In this document: positions 1 to 6,714 of the stretch, piece by piece
How the letters are laid out: each line of letters begins with the position of its first letter
How positions within the stretch are numbered: position 1 is the stretch's first letter
DNA from: Hyphomonas sp.
GTDB taxonomy: Bacteria; Pseudomonadota; Alphaproteobacteria; Caulobacterales; Hyphomonadaceae
Assembly (NCBI GenBank): GCA_029287305.1
Contig: JARFRJ010000490.1
Span: 1-12,233, forward strand
Reading direction: 5' to 3'
DNA length: 12,233 nt
Made by a program: the position numbers and the translations under genes
The notes under the pieces: model-generated
Database searches by the model: none
Told to the model about the DNA's origin: nothing
Seen by the model: the letters and a program-made list of their open reading frames with translations, nothing else

Positions 1-233
1 GTGCTTTGGAGTATCCTGCCGAAGCACGCCGTCAGGCCGGGGACTGTCAGGTCTATGTAAATATTACCGAAGCTGGAAAAGTGGTGGATATACAGCCTGT
101 CTGCACTGACCCTGTCTTTGCAGAACCTGCACGTGAGGCGCTGGAAACGGCGCGTTTTGCCCCGCGCTATGTCAATGGGGTTCCCGAGCCTCAATATAAT
201 TTGATTATTCCCTTTACCTTTTCTGCGCGATAG
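1..233 (+). CDS. TonB C-terminal domain protein, 3' end only
   Basis: This is the last ~77 codons of a gene whose 5' part lies left of the window; the open frame continues to the window edge, so the TTG at position 6 is not a real start. The residues follow the TonB_C fold: YPAEARR at the start, a GDCQVYVNIT strand, GKVVDIQPVC, DPVFAEPAREALETARFAP, and a closing hydrophobic strand LIIPFTF. In TonB and TonB-like periplasmic proteins this domain reaches across the periplasm and touches outer-membrane receptors. The two cysteines (in GDC and PVC) could form a disulfide, which is common in periplasmic TonB-like proteins. Because the N-terminus is missing, it cannot be told whether this is a true TonB with a membrane anchor or a free-standing TonB_C protein. 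No convincing terminator follows it. Confidence 0.8.
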   Translation, partial: ALEYPAEARRQAGDCQVYVNITEAGKVVDIQPVCTDPVFAEPAREALETARFAPRYVNGVPEPQYNLIIPFTFSAR

Positions 234-257
234 ATCCTCACAGGACACGCTCTAGTC

Positions 258-287
258 CTATTGTATCTGGCCCTATTGTGTCTGGCC
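258..287. repeat. Two-copy 15-base tandem repeat
   Basis: CTATTGTATCTGGCC at 258-272 is followed directly by CTATTGTGTCTGGCC at 273-287, differing at one base. It lies in the 140-base gap between the TonB-like gene and the flavin enzyme gene. It may be a slippage duplication or paired half-sites for a regulator; nothing in the sequence decides between these. Confidence 0.6.
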
Positions 288-373
288 CGTCTGTTTTAAA
301 GATTGAGCGGACAGAGCTGACATCCTAAGAGTGTGAGAGATAAATAAGATAGGTTCAGGGAAGGGATCAGCCA

Positions 374-1312
374 ATGCAGACTAAAACACGTATTACCGAC
401 ATGCTGGGGATAGAAAAGCCAATCATTCAGGCGGCGATGGGCTGGATTGCCCGTGCGCCTTTGTCCTCGGCCTTTTCCAATGCGGGGGGCATGGGTATTA
501 TCGAAACTTCTTCAGGTGAGCTTGATATTATTCGCGGTGAGATCACCAAAATGAAAACGCTGACCGATAAGCCATTTGGGGTAAATGTCGCTCAGGCCTT
601 TGTACGTGACCCGGATATTATCCCATTTATCATTGATCAGGGGGTTCAGTTTGTAACCACCTCTGCTGGCGATCCGATGCGCTATACTGAAACGCTTAAA
701 CAGGCGGGGTTGACCGTTTTTCATGTTGTTCCCTCTTTGAAAGGCGCGCTGAGAGCTGTCGAGGCGGGCGTGGATGGCTTGATCGTCGAAGGCGGGGAGG
801 GCGGCGGTTTCAAGAACCCGCAAGATGTCGCCAGCATGGTTTTGATCCCCTTGATTGCCGAAACCGTTGATCTTCCTATTGTGGCTGCGGGAGGGATTTC
901 TGATGGGCGTTCTATGGCCGCCGCCTTTGCGCTGGGCGCTGAAGGCGTTTTGATGGGCACACGTTTGTTGACGGCGGCGGAATGTCCGGTCCATGACAAT
1001 TGGAAAGAGGCGATTGTCGAGGCCGACGCGACAGATACCGTCTTCCTGAACCGGTCTGGACCCGGCCCGGCTTTACGCGCGCTAAAAACAGAACGCACTC
1101 AGAAACTTCAAAAAGAGGGCAGCGAAAATATTTTCAGTGAGTTCGCCGGCACGCAAAAGGTTTATTTTGGCGGCGATTTAGAAGCTGGCATTGCCCTGAC
1201 CGGACAGGTTGCCGGGCGGATCAAAAATGTTCTGCCGATACAGGATATTCTGGATAGGACGATGGCGGATTTTCATGAAACCTGCGCCCAAATGGCTCGT
1301 TTTTCAGCCTGA
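374..1312 (+). CDS. Nitronate monooxygenase / NADH:quinone reductase-like flavoprotein
   Basis: A 312-residue cytoplasmic FMN-dependent TIM-barrel protein of the nitronate monooxygenase/FabK superfamily. Seen: the N-terminal flavin loop PIIQAAMGWIA (16-26), SNAGGMGIIE (35-44), EGGEGGGF (139-146), and the FMN-phosphate-binding stretch AAGGISDG (171-178) followed by GVLMGTRLL (191-199). Family knowledge: class I nitronate monooxygenases carry a catalytic histidine in a GGH motif; here that position is Phe146. This, with the GWIA motif, fits better with the NMO-like subgroup that includes NAD(P)H:quinone reductases than with true nitronate oxidation, but the assignment is by motif memory only. 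The start is supported by a GGGAAGGGA-like ribosome site about 8 bases upstream of the ATG. A decayed SnoaL-like gene follows 10 bases downstream, so the two were probably once co-transcribed. Confidence 0.85.
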   Translation: MQTKTRITDMLGIEKPIIQAAMGWIARAPLSSAFSNAGGMGIIETSSGELDIIRGEITKMKTLTDKPFGVNVAQAFVRDPDIIPFIIDQGVQFVTTSAGDPMRYTETLKQAGLTVFHVVPSLKGALRAVEAGVDGLIVEGGEGGGFKNPQDVASMVLIPLIAETVDLPIVAAGGISDGRSMAAAFALGAEGVLMGTRLLTAAECPVHDNWKEAIVEADATDTVFLNRSGPGPALRALKTERTQKLQKEGSENIFSEFAGTQKVYFGGDLEAGIALTGQVAGRIKNVLPIQDILDRTMADFHETCAQMARFSA

Positions 1313-1322
1313 CGGTTTTGGC

Positions 1323-1582
1323 ATGACAGATAAGCTCGCACTTTTTCTCGACAAGTTTGAAATTCAGGAGCTTCTGACCGCTTATGTGCATGCATAGACA
1401 GCCAGGCTTTTGATCGGTTGGATGAAATTTTTGTTCCAGATGCGGTGATTGATTATACCGCTACGGATGCGCTCCATATGATCTTTATCGGGGCTTGGTA
1501 TCTGGACGAGCTGATAAAAACGGATCAAGGGTGGCGCATTGCCAAACGCGCGCAAGCTTTAAGCTTTATACATTATCCATGA
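1323..1582 (+). pseudogene. Decayed SnoaL-like (NTF2-fold) protein gene
   Basis: Frame one starts at ATG 1323 and reads MTDKLALFLDKFEIQELLTAYVHA, then stops at TAG 1395-1397. Restoring one lost base there (GCA-T-A-GAC to GCA-TTA-GAC) continues into a frame from 1397 that reads DSQAFDRLDEIFVPDAVIDYTATDA and later IGAWYLDELIKTDQGWRIAKR, stopping at TGA 1580-1582. The joined reading matches the order of blocks in SnoaL-like proteins: an N-terminal 'IQELLTAYVHALDSQAFDRLDEIF' helix, the 'PDAVIDYTA' strand, and the C-terminal 'WYLDEL..T..GWRIA.R' strands. Those proteins are about 130-150 residues long; only ~86 codons remain, and the middle ~50 residues are absent at about 1464-1475. So there are two lesions: a one-base frameshift and an in-frame internal deletion. 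Its 3' end overlaps the 3' end of the convergent ZIP gene by 10 bases. Confidence 0.75.
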
Positions 1583-2346
1583 GCCGTAAGCGGCAGGGTG
1601 GAAATCAAAAAAGACAGGCTCACCCCAATACATAGCGCGAGCGCACTATGAGCTGGGCGTTGCCGTTTGACTGGTCCTGTCAAAAGGCTCAGTGCGACAA
1701 AGAAAAGCAGGCCAGCAGAAAGGGCAAATAGATTGCCAATCATGCCGGGGACAAGCGCATAGACGAACAAGGCAGAGACAATGACGCCCAATGGTGTGGT
1801 CAGCGTCGCGCATATAAAAGCGCCGAAGAAGGCATGTTGATTTGAAGCGCCATATCGTTTCAGCAATGTGAAGGCGATAATGCCTTCAGGCAGTTCATGT
1901 AAAATCATCGAAAGAGCGACCAGAAACCCAGAATCATAGCTGGCTGCAAATGTGACTGAATAAATCATGCCATCAATAAAGGAATGTGTGGCAATTGCGA
2001 GCAGAGGGATAAGGCTTTCATAGGGAGTGTCCATGCTATCTATAATCGTCACATTGGCAGGACTGAGCCGGGCGGGCCTCATCCAGAGGCGCATGGCTAT
2101 ATTCAAGCCAAGACCGACCCCAAAGCCGAGCAGGATTAAGGCCGGGGCCGCCGCCGATAAAGACAGGGCTTCTGGTGCGACATGTGTGAGCGTAACGGTC
2201 AGAAGCATGCCGCCGGAAATAACCGCCAAAAGTGCAGTATTACGCTCATTCCAATAGGATTGCCGCGCAATGAAGATGAGCCCGGCTGTGCTGACAAGCG
2301 CAGCGATGAGACCAAAGAATAAAGGAGTTTGGATATTTTCCCACAT
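1573..2346 (-). CDS. ZIP-family divalent metal transporter
   Basis: A 257-residue inner-membrane protein with about eight hydrophobic helices, the size and layout of bacterial ZIP (zinc/iron-regulated transporter-like) permeases, which bring Zn2+, Fe2+ or other divalent metals into the cytoplasm. The two hallmark metal-binding helices are intact: HSFIDG (121-126, helix IV) and HELPEG (150-155, helix V). An extra His/Glu pair, THVAPEA (54-60), sits in helix II. The loop between helices III and IV is short and lacks a histidine-rich stretch. The ATG at 2346 has only a weak GAG-type ribosome site. An 18/20 symmetrical dyad resembling a Zur box lies 70-90 bases upstream, which suggests zinc-responsive repression and hence zinc as substrate; that is inference. 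The gene ends over the tail of a convergent pseudogene. Confidence 0.9.
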   Translation of the reverse strand: MWENIQTPLFFGLIAALVSTAGLIFIARQSYWNERNTALLAVISGGMLLTVTLTHVAPEALSLSAAAPALILLGFGVGLGLNIAMRLWMRPARLSPANVTIIDSMDTPYESLIPLLAIATHSFIDGMIYSVTFAASYDSGFLVALSMILHELPEGIIAFTLLKRYGASNQHAFFGAFICATLTTPLGVIVSALFVYALVPGMIGNLFALSAGLLFFVALSLLTGPVKRQRPAHSALALCIGVSLSFLISTLPLTAHG

Positions 2347-2414
2347 TTGGCTAAGCTCATTTAAAGGCTGATATTAAGAACATTTTCTGGCGTGACGGAG
2401 CAAAAAGACAAGAC

Positions 2415-2436
2415 ATGATATGTTATAAGATATCAT
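2415..2436. promoter_or_regulatory. Zur-box-like operator upstream of ZIP transporter
   Basis: A dyad with perfect arms ATGATAT and ATATCAT around GTTATAAG; the whole 22 bases are symmetrical apart from one mismatched pair in the centre. The core (ATGTTATAA...ATAT) resembles known Zur operators, which centre on ATGTTATA-type half-sites. It lies 69-90 bases before the start of the ZIP gene, in the right place to overlap a promoter. Fur-family binding in general is possible; assignment to Zur rests on the motif and the neighbour. Confidence 0.5.
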
Positions 2437-2499
2437 TCTCTTTAAACCCGCTCTTAATATAAGAACCTATTCAAGACAAGCCTAGATTTAGGGGCGCCT

Positions 2500-3342
2500 T
2501 TAATTAGAGGCTGAAAATCCGCATTGTCTGCGTTCCATTTCAATCTGTTTTGTAATGCGAATGGCATTTTGTGCATAGGCTTCTGTGACAGACCCCTGAT
2601 TGACGGTTTTGCCACGCAATGTACTCACATCTTCGCACAAATGAAACACAAGCGGCCATTCAGACCGGGTTGCACCATCTTTAGGCGCGATCCAATAGAC
2701 AATGTCCCGGCCATTCGGATTATCAGTATCTTTTGTCGCCTCAGTGACGGTTTCTGTATCTTCAGCGATTTTTTTCGCTTGTTCAGCCACTTCCGGAGAG
2801 CAGGCCGTAGTTTGAGCGCCGGTTTTGATCTGAAAAGCGCATTCATTCATATCCTCAGTATATTGCTCAATTGAGGGAGGATTATAACTGACACCGAATA
2901 GCGTTGCCACAACGGCCAAAGCCGCCCCAATGCCACCAGCGATTTTCTTATTCCTCGGATCCATATCCTTGTCTAAAAAGATCATGGCTAAGAGAGGCAG
3001 GAAGGCGATCAGGGTGATGATCGCGCCAAGTTGATTTTGGAAAAAGAATTTGAAAGCTTCCGATTTTTGAGCAGGATCATATTTATTGGCGGCTTTCCAC
3101 ATCATGCTTCCGGCAATAGCAAAAACAGCGATGCCAACCAGAAGGCCAATCAGAAGGACCAGATTTCCCTCATCAAATGCATTTCTGTAAAACAGAAAAA
3201 GGCCTGCCGCCTCACCGCCAATTGCAATTATCCAAGCGATGGCGGCAAAAATGCGCAGTCTTCCAGCTGCTGATTTCTGCTTTTGCGATGCTTTCCAAGC
3301 CTTGGTGATGTCTGTTTCGTCACCGGATATTTTGTCAGACAT
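2500..3342 (-). CDS. Unrecognised four-helix membrane protein with soluble C-terminal domain
   Basis: A 280-residue protein I do not recognise as a named family. Residues 1-28 are polar and lysine-rich. Four hydrophobic helices follow at about 29-52, 60-82, 103-123 and 134-152. The remaining ~128 residues are soluble, with an acidic, threonine-rich linker (185-212) and cysteines at 168, 181, 236 and 274. The stretch 214-275 (DIVYWIAPKDG, then VFHLCEDVSTL, GSVTEAYAQ, ending QCGF) faintly recalls the short 'VYWT...VYH...C..L...I..GT..EA...C' module that ends some bacterial membrane proteins, but the usual final CxxC is absent. An even number of helices would place both ends on the same side. 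The start is supported by AGAGGGA about 8 bases upstream. It runs in the same direction as the ZIP gene, with 153 bases between them, so each may have its own promoter. Confidence 0.75.
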   Translation of the reverse strand: MSDKISGDETDITKAWKASQKQKSAAGRLRIFAAIAWIIAIGGEAAGLFLFYRNAFDEGNLVLLIGLLVGIAVFAIAGSMMWKAANKYDPAQKSEAFKFFFQNQLGAIITLIAFLPLLAMIFLDKDMDPRNKKIAGGIGAALAVVATLFGVSYNPPSIEQYTEDMNECAFQIKTGAQTTACSPEVAEQAKKIAEDTETVTEATKDTDNPNGRDIVYWIAPKDGATRSEWPLVFHLCEDVSTLRGKTVNQGSVTEAYAQNAIRITKQIEMERRQCGFSASN

Positions 3343-3435
3343 ATTTGCTTTCCCTCTATGGCGTTGGAAAAACTGACTTCATGTAAGCCTGCTTTAAACG
3401 GTTTTATAAACGCGTTAGATTTTATCAGTCTCACA

Positions 3436-3471
3436 GCTCATATCATTTTTCCATGAAAAAATCATATGAGC
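3436..3471. repeat. 36-base AT-rich palindrome
   Basis: Two 15-base arms (GCTCATATCATTTTT and AAAAATCATATGAGC) are complementary except for one pair and enclose the six-base loop CCATGA. It lies 94 bases upstream of the membrane protein gene and has no typical run of T beyond the stem, so an operator or a cruciform-forming site is as likely as a terminator. No function can be assigned. Confidence 0.6.
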
Positions 3472-3699
3472 GTTCAGGTAAGCAATACGTAATATTGATT
3501 TTTACGCGAACCTATTATGGTCTGCTTTTTCTATCTGTTTGCCTGTGTTTTTGGTTTGTCTTGATTCGTTTTTGATACCGGAATGTCGGTGCGAATACTG
3601 GGTCCACGCTTTGAACGTGCGGGGCGAAGTCTTGGGTTTAGCCGTGATGAAAAATATCTTTACTCGTCGCGCTGGGCGCAAAGCACCATGAATGCATCT

Positions 3700-3735
3700 G
3701 AAAAAACAAAACCCTTCTTTTTCAAGAAGGGTTTT
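3700..3735 (-). terminator. Rho-independent terminator of rpsU
   Basis: Read on the minus strand, a 12-base-pair perfect stem (AAAACCCTTCTT / AAGAAGGGTTTT) with a four-base loop is followed by GTTTTTT. It begins 26 bases after the rpsU stop codon and is oriented to end rpsU transcription. The A-run on its other side means it could act weakly in both directions. Confidence 0.9.
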
Positions 3736-3761
3736 GAGAGAGTTTCAAGTCAGACAGAAGA

Positions 3762-3971
3762 TTATACCAGGCCTTCTCTCTGGGCCCGTTTGCGGGCCAG
3801 CTTGCGCGCACGACGCACAGCTTCGGCCTTTTCTCGGGCCTTTTTTTCAGAAGGTTTTTCAAAATGAGTGCGCGCTTTCATCTCACGAAAGAGGCCTTCA
3901 CGCTGCATTTTCTTTTTCAGCGCTCTGAGCGCCTGGTCGACATTATTGTCCCGCACCATAATCTGTACGAT
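3762..3971 (-). CDS. rpsU: 30S ribosomal protein bS21
   Basis: A small basic protein of the 30S subunit, near the mRNA/anti-Shine-Dalgarno region, involved in initiation. The sequence [25 protein letters not shown]...REMK, then [31 protein letters not shown], is a full-length bS21 of alphaproteobacterial type. The start is unusual. A good AGGAG lies at 3980-3984. The TTG at 3975-3977 is only two bases from it, and the ATG at 3957-3959 is twenty bases away. The codon with ideal spacing (eight bases) is ATC at 3969-3971, which aligns with the Met of the MVQI start typical of relatives. I therefore place the start at ATC, with TTG 3977 or ATG 3959 as alternatives. A strong terminator follows the gene. 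It is divergent from a COQ9-family gene, a neighbourhood seen in other alphaproteobacteria. Confidence 0.93.
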   Translation of the reverse strand: MVQIMVRDNNVDQALRALKKKMQREGLFREMKARTHFEKPSEKKAREKAEAVRRARKLARKRAQREGLV

Positions 3972-3979
3972 TTTCAAAT

Positions 3980-3984
3980 CTCCT
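3980..3984 (-). promoter_or_regulatory. rpsU ribosome binding site that points to an ATC start
   Basis: AGGAG on the minus strand. The spacing to TTG (3977) is two bases, to ATC (3971) eight, and to ATG (3959) twenty. Only the ATC has normal spacing. Confidence 0.6.
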
Positions 3985-4058
3985 GTTTATAAATGGCGGC
4001 ACCACTACGCCGCATATTAAAATACTTTATCCCATGATAGGAAACCCCATCTATTAAC

Positions 4059-4718
4059 ATGGCTTTTCGCCTTTGCCTACTGCTGAAAGCAAAGAAGATG
4101 CAAACTGTGAGTATTCAATTGCGTGAAAAATGGCTTTTGGCCCTTCTTCCCCATATCCCTTTTGAGGGGTGGACACGCCAAAGCCTTAATCGCGCGGCTG
4201 ACGAGGCCGGTTTAAGTGCAGGCGAACAGGCCCTGGCTGCCCCGCGCGGTGTGCCGGATTTGATCCGCGCTTTCTTTGATCGCGCAGAAGCGCAGGCGGC
4301 TCGCGAGATTTCTGCAGTGGAGTTAAGTGAATACCGCGTGCATGAGCGTGTCGCGCTTGGCGTTAAAATCTGGCTGGATGCGCTTCAGCCGCACAAGGAA
4401 GCGGCTCGGCGGGCAGCCCAGCGGGGCTTTTTGCCTTGGGGAAGCTATGCCGCTTTGGAGCGCACTTATCACGTTTCAGATATGATTTGGACAGCCATTG
4501 GGGACACCTCAACGGACTATAACCAGTATACAAAGCGGGCTCTTTTGGCCAGCACAGTGCCTTTAATCTTTCTGCATTGGCTTGATCAGGAGGATGAGGA
4601 AAAACTAATGGCCTATATCCATAAACGCCTGAAAATCGCCATGCGCTTTGGACAAATGGGCTCCAAAATATTGAGCCCAGCGTTGAACAGGTTGAAAAAA
4701 AATTCGGCAGATGGATAA
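4059..4718 (+). CDS. COQ9-family ubiquinone biosynthesis protein
   Basis: A 219-residue COQ9-family protein. In mitochondria COQ9 is a lipid-binding helper of the COQ7 hydroxylase in the ubiquinone pathway; alphaproteobacterial members are taken to act alike. Seen: the N-terminal LLALLPHIPFEGWTRQSL (27-43), PRGVPDLIRAFF (62-73), and the family's most conserved segment GDTSTDYNQYTKRALLA (148-164) followed by the hydrophobic LIFLHWLDQEDE (169-180). COQ9 has a TetR-like fold built only of helices, which fits the helical make-up here. Two starts are possible: ATG 4059 and ATG 4098 (MQTVSIQL); the longer has a distant AGGAAA upstream, and the shorter has AGAAG too close. The conserved part begins at about residue 20, so the choice does not alter the domain. 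It is convergent with purK, 53 bases away, with no clear terminator. Confidence 0.88.
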   Translation: MAFRLCLLLKAKKMQTVSIQLREKWLLALLPHIPFEGWTRQSLNRAADEAGLSAGEQALAAPRGVPDLIRAFFDRAEAQAAREISAVELSEYRVHERVALGVKIWLDALQPHKEAARRAAQRGFLPWGSYAALERTYHVSDMIWTAIGDTSTDYNQYTKRALLASTVPLIFLHWLDQEDEEKLMAYIHKRLKIAMRFGQMGSKILSPALNRLKKNSADG

Positions 4719-4771
4719 AGCATATTCAGGCCGTTTTGGCTCATAAACCCTGCTTATCGCGTCTCGCCTTT

Positions 4772-5845
4772 TTACCCGACCTTGGGGCTTAAGTAGGTCA
4801 GATGGCCCATTTTGCGACCTATACGGGCTTGTCTTTTGCCATAGCTGACAAGACGTGCGTCCCGATTGCAGGCGGCTGGAATATCCAGATCATCCTCGCC
4901 CATAATATTGACCAAATTGGCATTATGATGCCGGGTGACCGGGCCTAAAGGCCAATGGGAAATGGCGCGGATATGCTGTTCGAACTGACCTGTTTGGCAG
5001 GCCTCCGGCGTCCAATGGCCTGAATTATGCACGCGCGGGGCAAATTCATTGGCCCGTAAAGAACCATCGGGCATGACGAAAAGCTCCAGAGTGATGACGC
5101 CGATATGATCCAGCGCGTCGGCAAGCCTGATCGCCATAGTCTGGGCTTCAGCTATAATCGATTGCGCAAGACCGGCTGGAACGATGGAACGCCGCAAAAT
5201 GCCGTTTTCATGTATATTTCGGGAGGGGTCATACGCAAGCGTCTGCCGCGCGCTGCGCGCCACAACAACGGAAATTTCGCAATCAAAAGGCATATAGGCT
5301 TCCAGAATACAGGGAACTTTCAAGGCAAGGTCCAAGGCCGCCTTGCGACCCTTGCCCGCCTGAATTCGCACTTGTCCCTTGCCATCATAGCCATTGCGCC
5401 GGGTCTTCAAAATGCCATTACCGTCAAAGTCACTCAAGGCGGCCTCAAGTGAGGTGGCATCGCTGATTTCATGAAAGGGCGCGGTCGGAATACCTATGCT
5501 CTGTAGGCAGTTTTTTTCCAGACTGCGATCCTGTGACGTTTCAAGCGAGGAGACGCCCGGCGCGACATGACGGTCATTGTCCAGCAGATGCGTGACATAG
5601 GCGGCGGGAATATTCTCAAATTCATAGGTGACCACATCACATGTGCGGGCAAACTCCAGCAAGGCGGAAGTGTCTGAATAGGCACCCGTCACTTCGCGGG
5701 CGGCGACGCGTCCGGCGGGGCTGTCACTTTCCGGCGTGTAGATATGGACATCAAATCCAAGCCGGGCCGCTTCCAGCGCCATAAGCCGCCCTAATTGACC
5801 GCCCCCCAGAATACCGATTACGCTGCCCGGAGCTAAGGGGCTCAT
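4772..5845 (-). CDS. purK: N5-carboxyaminoimidazole ribonucleotide synthase
   Basis: The ATP-grasp enzyme that joins bicarbonate to aminoimidazole ribonucleotide, using ATP, to give N5-CAIR for PurE in purine synthesis. From the ATG at 5845 it has 357 residues, normal for PurK. Seen: the N-terminal nucleotide-like fold [21 protein letters not shown] (11-31), YEFENIP (74-80), QDRSLEK (105-111), the ATP-grasp lysine region [14 protein letters not shown] (145-158), [16 protein letters not shown] (182-197), and the metal/phosphate-binding ELFV...[17 protein letters not shown] (254-279). The ATG at 5845 overlaps the purE stop as ATGA, the usual coupling arrangement, so it is preferred over an in-frame TTG at 5857. 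It is co-transcribed with purE. Confidence 0.97.
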   Translation of the reverse strand: MSPLAPGSVIGILGGGQLGRLMALEAARLGFDVHIYTPESDSPAGRVAAREVTGAYSDTSALLEFARTCDVVTYEFENIPAAYVTHLLDNDRHVAPGVSSLETSQDRSLEKNCLQSIGIPTAPFHEISDATSLEAALSDFDGNGILKTRRNGYDGKGQVRIQAGKGRKAALDLALKVPCILEAYMPFDCEISVVVARSARQTLAYDPSRNIHENGILRRSIVPAGLAQSIIAEAQTMAIRLADALDHIGVITLELFVMPDGSLRANEFAPRVHNSGHWTPEACQTGQFEQHIRAISHWPLGPVTRHHNANLVNIMGEDDLDIPAACNRDARLVSYGKRQARIGRKMGHLTYLSPKVG

Positions 5846-6348
5846 AGGCCTGTCCAAGTGTCAGGTGTCTCGCTCACAGCCTGGCTATGGGCTTGCCGAT
5901 ACGCCTTCAAAGCCGTTGCAATCGTCTCATCCTGAAGAGCCAGAATAGAGGCGGCCAGAAGCGCTGCATTGACCGCGCCGGCATCTCCAATCGCCAATGT
6001 GCCGACCGGAATGCCCCGGGGCATTTGCACAATGGACAAGAGACTGTCGAGCCCTGATAAGGCGCTTGATTTAACCGGTACTCCCAGCACAGGCAAATGT
6101 GTCATAGAGGCGGCCATGCCCGGCAAGTGCGCGGCCCCACCCGCCCCGGCAATAATCAGTTTCAGTCCCCTGTCCGCCGCCGTTTGGGCATAGCGCACAA
6201 GACGATCAGGCGTCCTGTGTGCGGAAACAATTCGCACTTCATGCGTAATTGATAAAGCCTCAAGCGTGTTTGAGGCATGTTGCAAGGTTGGCCAATCAGA
6301 TTGGCTGCCCATAATAATACCAATATCTGCGCGTATATCTTTCGCCAT
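5842..6348 (-). CDS. purE: N5-carboxyaminoimidazole ribonucleotide mutase
   Basis: Class I PurE, which moves the carboxyl group of N5-CAIR to carbon 4 to give CAIR in purine synthesis; the family forms octamers in the cytoplasm. The protein has 168 residues, the usual length. Seen: the substrate phosphate-binding [11 protein letters not shown] (11-21), SAHRTPDRL (42-50), and the active-site loop [14 protein letters not shown] (67-80) with the catalytic His74, then [25 protein letters not shown] (86-110). A GAGG ribosome site lies about 9 bases before the ATG. purK follows with a four-base overlap, so the two enzymes of the CAIR branch are translated together. A candidate sigma-70 promoter lies about 90 bases upstream. 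Confidence 0.97.
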   Translation of the reverse strand: MAKDIRADIGIIMGSQSDWPTLQHASNTLEALSITHEVRIVSAHRTPDRLVRYAQTAADRGLKLIIAGAGGAAHLPGMAASMTHLPVLGVPVKSSALSGLDSLLSIVQMPRGIPVGTLAIGDAGAVNAALLAASILALQDETIATALKAYRQAHSQAVSETPDTWTGL

Positions 6349-6435
6349 AATATTCGCCTCAAACTTTCAATAAGTCTTACTTGTGTCTTTCGTGCTGATA
6401 TTTGTTGTTTTCTATCGGCCGCAAAAAAGAAAGAC

Positions 6436-6463
6436 TGTATATAAGAGATGAGGAATTTATCAA
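6436..6463 (-). promoter_or_regulatory. Candidate purE-purK promoter
   Basis: On the minus strand, TTGATA (-35), a 16-base spacer and TATACA (-10) occur about 90 bases upstream of the purE start. The match is four to five of six bases per box. No regulator site can be named. Confidence 0.4.
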
Positions 6464-6679
6464 ATGAACTTCTTCTGAATGAGATCGAATATAGCCTTAT
6501 AATTAAGGGGTCAAAGCGGGCCAAAGAGCATCAAAAATCTATCCAGAAGCGCATATGAAAATATATCAATCAAAAATCATGTATGGGAAGGGCACAGATT
6601 TCAAGCCCCAAATATATAAATTTCATGAGATTTGACGGATGACAGCCTCTGTTTTTTATGCTTTTTAAATCAGATAACA

Positions 6680-6685
6680 TATAAT
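6680..6685 (+). promoter_or_regulatory. Consensus -10 box upstream of ydcH-like gene
   Basis: A perfect TATAAT lies 29 bases before the GTG start. No good -35 box is seen 16-18 bases further upstream, so promoter strength and activator need are open. Confidence 0.4.
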
Positions 6686-6714
6686 CCTTTAACCCGAGAA
6701 AGGAGTTTCGCACA

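Larger units (their letters stand above)
3343..3761. other. Gene-free stretch between membrane protein gene and rpsU
   Basis: No convincing gene on either strand. It holds the upstream region of the membrane protein gene (right to left), a 36-base AT-rich palindrome, an unexplained ~200-base section at about 3500-3700, and the rpsU terminator. A plus-strand open frame from 3583 runs through the terminator and antisense to rpsU, so it is not believable as a protein gene. Confidence 0.6.
6349..6714. other. AT-rich divergent region between purE and ydcH-like gene
   Basis: About 365 bases with stop codons in all frames and no credible gene. It should hold the promoters of both divergent genes. 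A minus-strand sigma-70-like pair points at purE (6436-6463), and a consensus TATAAT (6680-6685) points at the ydcH-like gene. A near-palindrome AAATTTCATGAGATTT lies near 6618-6633 and is too short to interpret. Confidence 0.5.

Noticed and set aside
512..1098. Two long minus-strand open frames inside the NMO-like gene
   Set aside because: They are antisense to a gene with clear family motifs and have no recognisable domain; they arise from its codon bias.
3783..3798. Perfect GGCCCG/CGGGCC hairpin near the end of rpsU
   Set aside because: It lies within the codons for the conserved ARKRAQR tail and is best explained by coding content.
3583..3928. Plus-strand open frames across the rpsU terminator and antisense to rpsU
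   Set aside because: They read through a strong terminator stem and the complement of rpsU, and the predicted peptides are low-complexity shadows.
6618..6633. Near-palindrome AAATTTCATGAGATTT between purE and the ydcH-like gene
   Set aside because: It is short, with mismatches, in AT-rich DNA; such dyads are expected by chance.
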